The notes under the pieces: generated by a model | The model's database searches: none | Seen by the model: the letters and a program-made list of their open reading frames with translations, nothing else | What the model was told of the DNA's origin: nothing | Source of the DNA: Pomphorhynchus laevis | Lineage: Eukaryota > Acanthocephala > Palaeacanthocephala > Echinorhynchida > Pomphorhynchidae | DNA length: 64,000 nt | NCBI GenBank assembly: GCA_012934845.2 | Contig: WNNJ02003792.1 | Location: 25,981-89,980, forward strand | Direction: 5' to 3' | Position numbers and translations under genes: made by a program | Shown: positions 11,851 through 22,581 of the stretch, piece after piece | Layout: each line of letters starts with the position of its first letter | How positions within the stretch are numbered: the first letter of the stretch is position 1

Positions 11851-13080
11851 ATAAATAAAAAATAAAATAAAATTTATATTGAGGCCCATTTGAGGGAACC
11901 CAAATTGTATTGTTGTTGAATGTATAAATAAATTATTATAAAAAAATATTTTAATTATGATCTAATTATTTTATGTGAACCAAATTCCAAGTTTGGCGAA
12001 CATAAAGACCTTAAAACTAGTGTAAGATAAAATTATAAATTTTGAAATATTACAATTTTCAAATAACTTTTAGTGCAATTTACTTTTAATGCAATAATAC
12101 TTTATTTCAAAAAATAAATTACTTTTTTCTGTGACCATAAATAACTTGCACATTTAAAATTATCGTTGCATATCTAAAATGTAAAGTAGAACAATTTGCA
12201 AAGTTCGCCATTAAAATCGACTGATACACAAAGTCCAAGATGATTACCTGTTTTAAAATATTTGCTTGATCCACATGCAAGAGCTTTTATCGTTATTACC
12301 ACGACGAAGAATATACTTTAGACAATAAGCATTCCCTAGTTAGAATAATCAAGATAAATTAATATAATTCCTGTTAAAACTACTTTTTCTCACAATTAAA
12401 TTGAAGGCATTATATTCAACCACACAACTTTTAAAGGGCAGATATACGTGTAAGTTTAAAATCCTTGTAATTTAAACTTTTATAAACACAAAGTTTATAA
12501 AAATATCGATTTACCTTTCGGAGATTTAAATTTAATATGTACATCCAAATTGTATACTCAAAGTACGAATTCAAATTATATTACATTTAGACGCACATAG
12601 CGAAATGTATTAAATATGAAGTAAATGCTTCTCTAACATGCGAAATTGTGATAAGTTCATATATTAAATTAAATATTTTTGTAAAATATTAAAAAAATTG
12701 CTTAGAAATAATGTTTAAAAAATTTAATTATGCTTTAAAGAAATAGTCAATTGAATTTTGCACATTAAAGGATCCATTCGTGTTCAAAGTACAAATTCGA
12801 ATTTTATTCAACGTAGACGCACAGCGAAATTTATTAAAGATGAAGTAAATAAGATAGGATTAGTCATTTTAGTTAATCCTATTGATTATAAAATTCAATA
12901 ATATCAGAATTACTAACTCTACTCTAAAAAATTAAGCTTGTTCCATTTACTCTAATTATACTTGTTTCATTTGGTATGCGTAAGTAAAAGACAACTTAGA
13001 AGTTAGCAGATCTCCCAAAGGGGCAGTGATCATTGTTATATCAGAAATACAAGAATCTACGCAGAGTAGATCGATATTCA
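11851..13080. other. AT-rich stretch between two retroelement fragments
   Basis: Nothing gene-like. An AAGTACGAATTCAAATT-type segment followed by a dozen similar bases about acquired A-rich tails recurs at about 12550-12660 and 12780-12850, so a diverged direct repeat of roughly 90 bp, about 230 bp apart, may be present. Confidence 0.3.
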
Positions 13081-13180
13081 AGAATAAAAAGAGGACAATG
13101 AACATGCTATACAAAGAGTATTTAATTACAGAGGAAGTATATTGTTGAATATATATTGATATTCAAGAATAAAAGCCAAC

Positions 13181-14450
13181 ATGATATACAAAGAATATAT
13201 AATTGAAGAACAATATTGCTGCAAGGTTATTTACGAGAAAATCACTAATTGGTGTAAGATGATACGGAAGCTTCAAGATATAGCTTCATTGGATCCACAA
13301 GTGGCTTACTATGCTTATACAAAAGCTATGAAAAACAAGTGGACTTATTGCCTCAGGACATACAAAGTCAAGACTCAAAGTTTAGTGTAGCTAGATGCTG
13401 AGGTTAATTCATTCACGGAAAGTGTCTTTGGAAGTGTTATACCAAGCCAGATATTGGATGCTATCTCGCTGCCTTTAAAGCACGAAGAAATGGATATCCG
13501 GATACCCTCACATATAGCTGACAGTGAATACATGAAATCAAAACTTCTTGCAGACTCTTATATAAATACATCGGGCACACTATTTGACATAGAGATAGAA
13601 CAAGAAAATATTACTAGAATTTTGAGGCAAGAAAAAGGTATGGAAAATGTTTTGAATAAAGCTGATCTGATGGAAAGGTCAGACGACTACATTCGAACGA
13701 CTTTGGATCATGCAGGCATGAAAGGTTCGTCTAACTGGTTGAGTATTAGCCTGATTGATGACAGACAAATACGCCTAAGCAAAACTCAGTTTTAAAATGT
13801 CCTTGCAGCTCGCTATGAACTGAAAAGAAATAACTTTGCAAATAAATGTTCATGCCAAGAACTTTTTGATATTCAACATGCTCTCTCATGCAAGAAAGTA
13901 GGTATAATATATGCTCGTCACGATGCGATCCGCGACACGGTAATAAGGCTGTTAAAGACCACGTGTTCTGATGTGAGGAAAGAACCCTCACTAATGCCTA
14001 TAGCAGATGATGTAGCTTTTCGAAATAACGCGACTCTAAAGCAAATAATGCACGACTTGATATTCCATGTCTTTACCTCACTGATGTACCGATGGAGCGA
14101 TCCTATATGAATATTACGGTTTTTAACACATTTGCCTCATCATATAATGCAGAAGCGCTAAGCACATTCAAGTATCATGAATTACGTAAACGATCAAAGT
14201 ATGCCGAACGAGTCAGATATACAGAAAACGGTAACTTCTTACCTATTGCAATGTTAACCTCTAGAGGTATTGGCAGTGTTGCACTAAAAATACTAATATA
14301 TACGAATACTAAAATATTGGCAGTGTTGCGCACATCAAAACAGAAAACACGAAAAAGCTTTATGTGACAATTATCAATCGGTTACGATGCATTTTAGGCT
14401 GTGTAATAGCAAAGGCTAATTCTGCGTGCATACAATATTCTAAAGAGCAT
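13181..14450 (+). mobile_element. retroelement C-terminal fragment of the same family (copy 2)
   Basis: Open pieces at 13181-13390, 13454-13795 and 14092-14367 run in the order known for this family: a post-reverse-transcriptase region (KLQDIASLDPQVAYYAYT, then NKWTYCLRTY), a middle part, GMKGSSNWLSISLIDD, then CSCQELFDIQHALSCKKVG with the C-x-C/H-x-C knuckle, ARHDAIRDT, and the end ELRKRSKYAERVRYTENG. It extends further towards the N-terminus than the copy at 10.9-11.8 kb and is clearly diverged from it. It is broken in several places. A short A-rich tail follows near 14560. Confidence 0.62.
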
Positions 14451-14589
14451 AAAATACAGACGAACAATAACGCCGTACTTGTATAATCTGATTTACAATC
14501 ATACAACGGGACCCTTAGAAGGGTAACCCTTCAAATGTACTTTTAAGAATAAATGATTTCTTTAAAAAATAAAAAAAACAAAAAAAATT

Positions 14590-14770
14590 GTGGTCCGATT
14601 ATAGTATTTTAAATTACAATAGCTGTCTATTATACAACTTAAACTATCATAATAGTTGATTAATCTTTGATTTATTGAACAAATGATATTTTTAGAAAAA
14701 CTTCTTATATATACATAAAGACCTTTAGCGTATTATCTCTTAAAAGTTGTTTTAATATTTCTAATTGTTC
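14590..14770 (-). mobile_element. Naiad PLE internal fragment
   Basis: About 180 bp align closely, base for base, with 28306-28490 inside the Naiad element (for example CTGTCTATTATACAACTTA and AAAAGTTGTTTTAATATTT). It is an internal piece without termini and ends directly in the (TA)n tract at 14771. Confidence 0.8.
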
Positions 14771-14773
14771 ATA

Positions 14774-14844
<71 letters not shown>
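14771..14844. repeat. (TA)n microsatellite
   Basis: A nearly pure TA run of about 74 bp. It separates the Naiad scrap on its left from the tandem PLE repeat array on its right. Confidence 0.95.
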
Positions 14845-14846
<2 letters not shown>

Positions 14847-16582
14847 ACTTCATCCGACTGACGATGACTGCTGGGTGGTTTGGGGCGTCTCGGAGTGATA
14901 CATTAGACTGATGGAGCTGATGATCGAAGTCCAGTTTTGTAGCAACTCATATGGATTAAAAATCAATAGTAGCCTGTTTAGGCTCCTGGACCACAGTTAC
15001 AAGCGATTTTTCGCATTACCAATTTATAAAAAAACGTATTCCTTTCGGAATCCTGTGAGAAATTCAGTGCCCTCGTAACCAACGGATACGCATTTGTGCA
15101 TATAAAGAATAACTAGAAGGTCTACACACGCAACAAGCCAGTAAAAACGCTTTCTGCACCTGAGTTTTGTTTAGCATCGTGAGGAATTGCTGGTGTCTTT
15201 ATAGTTATCACAAAAGCAGTCGAAACGCACCCTAACCACTTCATCCGACTGACGATGACTGCTGGGTGGTTTGGGGCGTCTCGGAGTGATACATTAGACT
15301 GATGGAGCTGATGATCGAAGTCCAGTTTTGTAGCAACTCATATGGATTTAAAATCAATAGTAGCCTGTTTAGGCTCCTGGACCACAGTTACAAGCGATTT
15401 TTCGCATTACCAATTTATAAAAAACGTATTCCTTTCGGAATCCTGTGAGAAATTCAGTGCCCTCGTAACCAACGGATACGCATTTGTGCATATAAAGAAT
15501 AACTAGAAGGTCTACACACGCAACAAGCCAGTAAAAACGCTTTCTGCACCTGAGTTTTGTTTAGCATCGTGAGGAATTGCTGGTGTCTTTATAGTTATCA
15601 CAAAAGCAGTCGAAACGCACCCTAACCACTTCATCCGACTGACGATGACTGCTGGGTGGTTTGGGGCGTCTCGGAGTGATACATTAGACTGATGGAGCTG
15701 ATGATCGAAGTCCAGTTTTGTAGCAACTCATATGGATTTAAAATCAATAGTAGCCTGTTTAGGCTCCTGGACCACAGTTACAAGCGATTTTTCGCATTAC
15801 CAATTTATAAAAAAACGTATTCCTTTCGGAATCCTGTGAGAAATTCAGTGCCCTCGTAACCAACGGATACGCATTTGTGCATATAAAGAATAACTAGAAG
15901 GTCTACACACGCAACAAGCCAGTAAAAACGCTTTCTGCACCTGAGTTTTGTTTAGCATCGTGAGGAATTGCTGGTGTCTTTATAGTTATCACAAAAGCAG
16001 TCGAAACGCACCCTAACCACTTCATCCGACTGACGATGACTGCTGGGTGGTTTGGGGCGTCTCGGAGTGATACATTAGACTGATGGAGCTGATGATCGAA
16101 GTCCAGTTTTGTAGCAACTCATATGGATTTAAAATCAATAGTAGCCTGTTTAGGCTCCTGGACCACAGTTACAAGCGATTTTTCGCATTACCAATTTATA
16201 AAAAAAACGTATTCCTTTCGGAATCCTGTGAGAAATTCAGTGCCCTCGTAACCAACGGATACGCATTTGTGCATATAAAGAATAACTAGAAGGTCCACAC
16301 ACGCAACAAGCCAGTAAAAACGCTTTCTGCACCTGAGTTTTGTTTAGCATCGTGAGGAATTGCTGGTGTCTTTATAGTTATCACAAAAGCAGTCGAAACG
16401 CACCCTAACCACTTCATCCGACTGACGATGACTGCTGGGTGGTTTGGGGCGTCTCGGAGTGATACATTAGACTGATGGAGCTGATGATCGAAGTCCAGTT
16501 TTGTAGCAACTCATATGGATTTAAAATCAATAGTAGCCTGTTTAGGCTCCTGGACCACAGTTACAAGCGATTTTTCGCATTA

Positions 16583-16586
<4 letters not shown>
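14845..16586 (+). repeat. tandem array of a 390-bp PLE-type terminal repeat (4.5 units)
   Basis: Units start at CCACTTCATCCGACTGACG at 14845, 15236, 15626, 16017 and 16409 (spacing 391, 390, 391 and 392 bp). Differences between units are almost entirely in the length of one A run, so the array is young or homogenised. The last unit is cut by a (TA)n tract at 16587. Each junction holds a GAAACG box followed by CTGACGATG with pairing arms (GCAGTC/GACTGC). Small ORFs inside (such as 16083-16289) are not conserved genes. Confidence 0.9.
15216..15265 (+). ncRNA. hammerhead-like motif, permuted order, at a repeat junction
   Basis: GCAGTC sits before GAAAC, and after about 25 bases CTGACGA is followed by TGACTGC; the outer arms pair. 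The same motif recurs at the other three unit junctions of this array. The core box CTGACGA departs by one base from CTGATGA. Activity is unproven. Confidence 0.35.

Positions 16587-16656
<70 letters not shown>
16587..16656. repeat. (TA)n microsatellite
   Basis: A pure TA run of about 70 bp marking the abrupt junction between two different tandem repeat families. Frames through it give long Tyr-Ile runs that are not proteins. Confidence 0.95.
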
Positions 16657-16663
<7 letters not shown>

Positions 16664-16848
16664 ACACCTGCCCTGGGACACACAATGGTGTACTCGTAAA
16701 TAAATCACTATGTTTTCCTCATGAAGAGGCATAAACACCAGGCAGCATTCTATATATCCTCATCAGATCAAGAAATAGAACCGAATTATTCTCGCAATAT
16801 TTATAGTTGCTACGTATGTCCAGTGATCCTATATGTGACGATAAACTT

Positions 16849-16898
16849 CCACAGCGGCATACGCGTTTCGCTCTAACGGAGCTCATCAGTGCCGTGAC
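16849..16898 (-). ncRNA. hammerhead ribozyme, copy 1
   Basis: On the minus strand: CACGGCA, then CTGATGA, stem II GCTC-CGTTA-GAGC, then GAA, the palindrome ACGCGT, and ATGCCGCTGTG. The GGCA/TGCC arms form stem I, both catalytic boxes are intact, and the expected cleavage falls after GTA. Stem III is a self-complementary ACGCGT with almost no loop, which is the known dimer-acting type I hammerhead design of Penelope-like elements. Confidence 0.82.
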
Positions 16899-17312
16899 TT
16901 TAATAATCATCCATAGGCACCTTAACACACGCTTAAACAATGTTTAAAGCTCGAAAAAACAGAACTACCCTTAATCTGAATCATTGGAGGAAATTTAGCA
17001 TAAGCTCTGTGCATGGCAGTGCGTATTGCGGTTTAACCATGTATCAGGCACTAAATTCCTTTTAATAGAAATGCTGTTTTACAGGGACACTTTAAAGTGT
17101 ACAAATTTATAAAATATAATTTGTTGTTACACCTGCCCTAGGACACACAATGGTGTACTCGTAAATAAATCACTATATTGTTTCATGAAGAGGCATAAAC
17201 ACCAGGTAGCATTCTATATATCCTCAACAGATCAAGAAATAGAACCGAATTATTCTCGCAATATTTAAAGTCGCTACGTATGTCCAGTGATCCTATATGT
17301 GACGATAAACTT

Positions 17313-17362
17313 CCACAGCGGCATACGCGTTTCGCTCTAACGGAGCTCATCAGTGCCGTGAC
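17313..17362 (-). ncRNA. hammerhead ribozyme, copy 2
   Basis: Identical in all core and stem positions to the copy at 16849: CTGATGA, GCTC/GAGC stem II, GAAAC box, GGCA/TGCC stem I. Confidence 0.82.
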
Positions 17363-17783
17363 TTTAATAATCATCCATAGGCACCTTAACACACGCTTAA
17401 ACAATGTTTAAAGCTCGAAAAAACAGAACTACCCTTAATCTGAATCATCAGAGGAAATTTAGCATAAGCTCTGTGCATGGCAGTGCGTATTGCGGTTTAA
17501 CCATGTATCAGGCACTAAATTCCTTTTAATAGAAATGCTGTTTTACAGGGACACTTTAAAGTGTACAAATTTATAAAATATAATTTGTTGTTACACCTGC
17601 CCTAGGACACACAATGGTGTACTCGTAAATAAATCACTATGTTTTCCTCATGAAGAGGCATAAACACCAGGCAGCATTCTATATATCCTCATCAGATCAA
17701 GAAATAGAACCGAATTATTCTCGCAATATTTAAAGTCGCTACGTATGCCCGGTGATTCTATGTGTGACGACGAACTTCAACAA

Positions 17784-17827
17784 CGCTATACGCGTTTCGC
17801 TCTAACGGAGCTCATCAGTACCGTGAC
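17784..17827 (-). ncRNA. hammerhead ribozyme, copy 3 (diverged)
   Basis: Core boxes and stem II are kept. Stem I reads GGTA against TAGC: one pair has changed from C-G to T-A on both sides, while another position is now mismatched, so this copy may fold less well. Confidence 0.68.
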
Positions 17828-18064
17828 TTTAATAATCATCCATAGGCACCTTAACACACGCTTAAACAATGTTTAAAGCTCGAAAAACAGAACTACCCTT
17901 AATATGAATCATCAGAGGAAATTTAGCATAAGCTCTGTGCATGGCAGTGCGTATTGCGGTTTAACCATGCATCAGGCACTAAATTCCTTTTAATAGAAAA
18001 AGGAATTTTTTCTAAAGTTCCTTTTTCGTAAATTCCTTTTTCATAAATAGAATTTTTTCTAAAA

Positions 18065-18290
18065 TTCCATTTATGCGATGACCTGGTGCTCATGCACCAT
18101 CTCATCGCATAAACAATATCGGCATTTCTGCATCCAAATGTTTTTCTCCTATCTACAAACGTCTCTCCCATCTCCATCTTGTTCTTAACCCCGACAAGTC
18201 CAAAATAATATGGATCCTCCCCATCAACATAACATATCTTCTTCCATGTATATTTCATTTCATCAATTATCCCCATAGTCCACAATCTAA
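18065..18290 (+). mobile_element. CR1/L2-type LINE fragment, inverted relative to its neighbour
   Basis: Plus-strand reading gives APSHRINNIGISASKCFSP, then LNPDKSKIIWILP, the segment just after the YADD box of the reverse transcriptase in the LINE family at 18440-21490. That neighbour runs on the opposite strand and stops almost exactly where this piece starts in element coordinates, so the two are parts of one inverted or rearranged insertion. Confidence 0.75.
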
Positions 18291-18439
18291 CTTTCTTATA
18301 CTTTCATTTCGATGATTATAATATTCCGGTTGAACGCAAGCCAAGAAGTCATGACGATAAAAGGAATAAGAAAAATATACTTAAAATATTAAAAAAGATA
18401 AGTATATATGTAGTTCTATATATATTGTGGACGAAAGTT

Positions 18440-21400
18440 GTTTATTGTTTATGCGATGGGCTGCTGCATGAGCATAGATGAAGATGTCCTCGTCGTATTG
18501 CATGACGTTAAAGGAGTATGGTTTGATAAACAGCAAGATATCGCCAAGCAGAGGAGAGAAAATCAGGGGACCTAAGACTAATGTGGGACCCTGCAGAAAA
18601 TACGGATGGGAGGGGAGGATGATGAATTAGAAAATACGCGAAAATAACGGTCGGATAGATATGATGCAAGTCATGCTACGTAGGAGGAAGAAAATCCGTA
18701 ATCATAACAAAGGCGAGAAAGTAGTATAGAGTGGTCGACTATGTCAAAGGCGGAGGAGAGGTCGAGGGATATGAAAACACTATATAGAGCCTTGTCACGG
18801 GAAATGAGTAGGTCGTTGTAAATTTTAATGCAAGCGATTTCTGTGGAGTGATTAGAGCGGAAAGCGGATTGGAAAGAAGGGTACATATTAGATGAAGAGA
18901 GATAAACGTTGATTTGTATAGAGATAAGGCGCTCTAAAAGCTTAAAAAGAGTAGGAATGAGTGAAATGTAGCGATAGTTAGAAGGAAGTGAGGGTCGAGC
19001 GATTTGTTCTTAAGGAGTGGACGAACGACGGCAGATTTCCAGTGTGAAGGAAATATACGACTGCGGATAGACGAGTTAAACAAGGTGGTGATGAAAGAGG
19101 ATATCGATGACTATATGAATTTAAGTATGGGGTAGGCAGGGAATCGGTAGTTGAGGTTTTGTTGGCCAAGGACATGAGGACAGATGAGACTACGGCAGGT
19201 GATAGAGGGAGTTGATTGAAGAGTTCCGGTAGGATGAGGTGATGCGGGGAAAATGGGATGGGATGGAAACGGGGTGTGAGAGAGCAACGTGAATACTTTG
19301 GCTTGGGTAAATGACGAATAATAATGGGGATTGATGCTGCAAGACGATGATGAACGAGAAAGGATTGATTTTTAAGTATGTCAGAGAGACTTAGAGTTTA
19401 ATGTAGTGATGATTTTTTGCCGCCAGAAGTTGCACTTGGTACGTAGTAGTTTAAGATGAGACCGGCGAAGAGCAAGATAAGAATCACGGATAGACGGATG
19501 AGCGAACATATATCATGTCTGAGAGAGTGGTTAGACTCAAAAAGTATGACGGCGTCGACGCTTTGAAATCAGACATTGGATGTCAAACCATGGGTCACAG
19601 TGCGATGGACAGTGAGAGTGATGCTTTAAGGGCAAGAGAACATCGAGAGTGGATATGAGTGTAAAGTTGAAAAGAAAAGTGAGATCGTGAGGAGAGGAAG
19701 ATGTTTTTGTGGGAGAAGATATAGACGATTTGAGTAAGGCAGAGCGGCGAAGGGGGAGGTCAAGACTTCTCTAATGGCGAGGTAAGATGGTAGGTGTGCG
19801 AAGCGAGGAGTGGATGGAAGTGATATCAAGGTGACGAGAAAGTCATCCGATAAACCAGGATCGGATATTGAGAGTGAGGGGTAGGCAGGAAAACTATCAC
19901 GGACAGCGATGTTGTCGTAAGCCTTGCCAAGGATTTGTGTGGGGCGAGTGGAGATGAGTTTGTAATTGTAGTTGGATAGAATATTGATGAACCGGATGGA
20001 ATCGGTGGAAGATGGTTGATAGAAGCGGATGTTGAAGTCACTAATTGCAAGTGAAGTAATGGAGGACAAAAAACAGTGATACATGAGATCAGCGAGATCG
20101 CTAAAAATAACGAGATAGGTCAGATGAACCAGGACGATATACAATGGCGAGATATAGAGTGATCGGGTTAGAAGAATGATAAGTGAGCAATTCAAAAGAG
20201 CAAGGACTGAAAGGGAGAGTGATTTTGCGAATAGGCGCGGGGTGACGGGCGAATGCGACAATGCCGCCATGATTAGAGAATTTAGAATAGGATGATCTGA
20301 GAAGGCGGGCGGATTCGAGCGGAAACTGTGTGTGGTGGTGATTGGTGCTTACGGAGTAAACACATATAAGAGATGGAGCGCCTTCGAATTTTGGGGCAGC
20401 TGTGGACAACTTGAAAATTTCCGTCTATGTTTCGGGTGGAGAGAGAGGTTTCGTTGTTTTCCTCACGACGCCGTTTTTCGATGCGCTAAGAAGATAGTTG
20501 AGCGATTTCGGAAGGGGTGCGATCGAGAAAAATGCGAGTGAATGAAGAGGACATGACTTTAAATCCTTGGAGAGAACAGAAGATGCTTGAGAGCGATGCT
20601 TGAAAACAATTTTTAAGAGAGCAGGCTGAAAAGGATTAGATTGAGATTTTTTTAGATGGACGAATGTGACAACAGAGATGCCGTTGAAAAAGGTTGGTTT
20701 ATCCGGAGGGACAAGAGACGAGAGGATAAATATGAAGGACAAAAACTTCGTGGTCGAGACATGCTTGTGAAGATAAGGAGGTGGAAGTAGTGATATTCGT
20801 GACGATGACGCAACAACCGCGAGAAAGAAAGTGTTTCCAAAAAGAAGGACGAGTAACGTAAGTGGGCGAGATCACGATAGGAGAGCTGGCAGTTGAAAAT
20901 ATGGAAACAGTAGGTTCGATAGCGCGATACATAGAGGATAGGGATAATATGGAAGGTGGTAAGCGATGTTAAGAACGGTTATGAGTGGTTTGAATCGTTG
21001 TTTGGTGGAAGTAATTTTGATTGATAGATGTAGGTTATTGAGCAACGATACAGGAGGGACGAGATGGGAGTGTCGGGGAGTGAAGATGACATGGGATGGG
21101 AAGTGTATATGGTTACATGATCAGTGGGTGGAGAAAGGACATTGGAAACAACGGGTGTAGTTTTAGTGGAAATCTATGAGGTTGATATTTGCTTATTGGA
21201 GAGGTTGCAGATTAGTTTGTAGGCACAAAATCCATATAGGTAATCTTTTTTAGACTTACTGTTGTCGCAGACGATTGTGGTTTAGACGCTGCAGTCGTGT
21301 GTCGATCACTTTACTCGTAGTTGAGCACAGTTGGGTTCGGTCGTAGCTGTTTTCTTACGTCCTCCCATTAACGTCATTGTGTGTTTAAGCTGTTAAATTT

Positions 21401-21490
21401 GCTACTGCAACTGATTGAATTGATCTGCAATTGATTGAATTGACCTGCAACTGATTGAATTGATCTGCAACTGATTGAATAGATTGTAAG
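18440..21490 (-). mobile_element. CR1/L2-type LINE, family B, long broken copy
   Basis: A LINE copies its own RNA into DNA at a nick. Reading leftwards: 5' end with 20-bp repeats (21411-21487), 5' UTR to about 20900, ORF1 remnants (20425-20742, with FQPALLKIVFKHRSQASSV as in the family A ORF1), ORF2 endonuclease (19626-20409: IVYRPGS, ISDFNIRF, LSDDFLVT) and reverse transcriptase (18671-19175: PSFQSAFRSNHSTE, VFISLDLSSAFDIVDHS). It stops near 18440 just after the YADD region. The coding frames are broken by many stops and shifts. Family B is also present at 33.0-35.6 kb. The C-terminal similarity places it in the L2-like group of the CR1 superfamily. Confidence 0.82.
21411..21487 (-). repeat. 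20-bp tandem repeat at a LINE 5' end
   Basis: About four copies of a unit of the form GATTGAATTGATCTGCAACT. The same unit occurs about twice at 35580-35625, at the 5' end of the other family B LINE, so it belongs to the element and may be its promoter or a 5'-UTR repeat. Confidence 0.8.
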
Positions 21491-22477
21491 AAAAAACTTG
21501 TTAATTCTTTGTAATGTAAGAACGAAGCAAAGATTCTGAGAGACAAAGTACATAGAACCGACTCTTAGCTACGTAAAATTAGCTACGTAAAAATAAAAAC
21601 TTTTTAGCTAGATGCTTCACATCATGAAACTGTGAGTAATCATAACATTCAAATAACCAATGAGGATAATATGCTATTAAATTGTTATTATATGAAATGA
21701 TCAGATTGTACCTTTCGTATAACTTTATTTATTTATAGATATTATTGGATAAAGCCGTTATAATGTTGCTTATTTATTACATAAATACATTGCAATCCGC
21801 ATTTAATGTTAAAAAATCGACTAAATCATTCATCAGCATAACTTTATATACCTATTGGATGGTACCTGATTTGGTAGAATCACCACAAACTTCAAAAGCC
21901 TCGGTACGTCTGTACTTTTATGCGCCAATATTAATATTCTACAAACCCTAAGAGTTATAGCAATATATTCATCTTCTTCTGAAGGATTTCATACAGAACT
22001 GAGCGTATGCTATTTATGACATCATATAACCTACCCGAGGATTGGTCTTATTAATAATATTATTAAGATGTAATATTTAGTATTAATATAAAATACAAGT
22101 TAACTGAATAACCACTTATGTGTAATCAAAAAAAAATAATTCTAATATCTTAAATAAGAGGGCATCCCATAAATCACACTAAATTAGTAAATCTGTATAG
22201 TACTCTCCGAAACGTCGTGTTATTAGGTAGCTATCGTCTTGATAATATAACTTGATTTATTCCATGTTCCTTTAAAAGTAAAAAATCAAAGGTATAAGCT
22301 TTCCTTGATAGATCGTCTCTACTATTTCGCAATATTTTGCGACTTTACGGTTTAAGTGATACTGGACTCTTTTCGACATACGGTAAAGCGTGCATAGAGA
22401 ATAGACTTACGTCAAAATCTTGCTCACGTGTTAATTTTCGTTAAGGGCGGTGTATTAAGATCTAGTATGGTCGCAGT
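21491..22477. other. unassigned AT-rich stretch between LINE and gypsy fossil
   Basis: An exon-like open frame at about 21740-21903 has plausible acceptor and donor bases, but its translation (with NTLQSAFNVKKSTKSFISI) resembles nothing I know. Otherwise there is no feature. Confidence 0.3.
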
Positions 22478-22482
22478 GTCAG

Positions 22483-22581
22483 TGTACCGAAGAAAAGTAT
22501 TGAGGCTTTATTCGAGTTAATCTACAAAATCATAACAGACAAGTTAAATAATATAAACAAAAGGTTTTGTTTATCACGACA
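22483..22581 (-). repeat. 3' LTR of the gypsy fossil
   Basis: 99-bp copy with TG...CA ends and an AATAAAGCC polyadenylation signal on the element strand. It matches 25889-25986 at about 95%. Confidence 0.85.

Larger units (their letters stand above)
16657..17998 (-). repeat. tandem array of a 465-bp PLE-type terminal repeat (2.9 units) with hammerhead ribozymes
   Basis: Units start at TGTTGTTACACCTGCCC at 16657, 17122 and 17586 (465 and 464 bp). The third is more diverged and stops near 17998, where LINE sequence begins. The minus strand of each unit holds a hammerhead ribozyme. The 73-residue ORFs at 16719-16940 and 17183-17404 merely reflect the repeat. No element coding region of this family is present in the window. 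Confidence 0.9.

Noticed and set aside
16083-16289. 68-residue ORF in the 390-bp array
   Set aside because: Only present where the A-run length happens to keep the frame open; other units lose it.
16475-16703. ORFs with long Tyr-Ile runs (also near 57608 and 60023)
   Set aside because: They are translations of (TA)n tracts fused to repeat sequence, not proteins.
16719-17404. Two nearly identical 73-residue minus-strand ORFs
   Set aside because: They are the same segment of a tandem terminal repeat spanning the ribozyme; the third copy does not keep the frame.
14845-17998. CRISPR-like array
   Set aside because: Units of 390-465 bp without short spacers, eukaryotic context and PLE ribozyme motifs; not CRISPR.
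20332-21160. Plus-strand ORFs in the LINE region
   Set aside because: Shadows opposite ORF1 and the 5' UTR of the minus-strand LINE.
21745-21951. Exon-like open frame with splice-like borders
   Set aside because: No recognisable similarity and no partner exons; borders of this quality occur by chance in AT-rich DNA.
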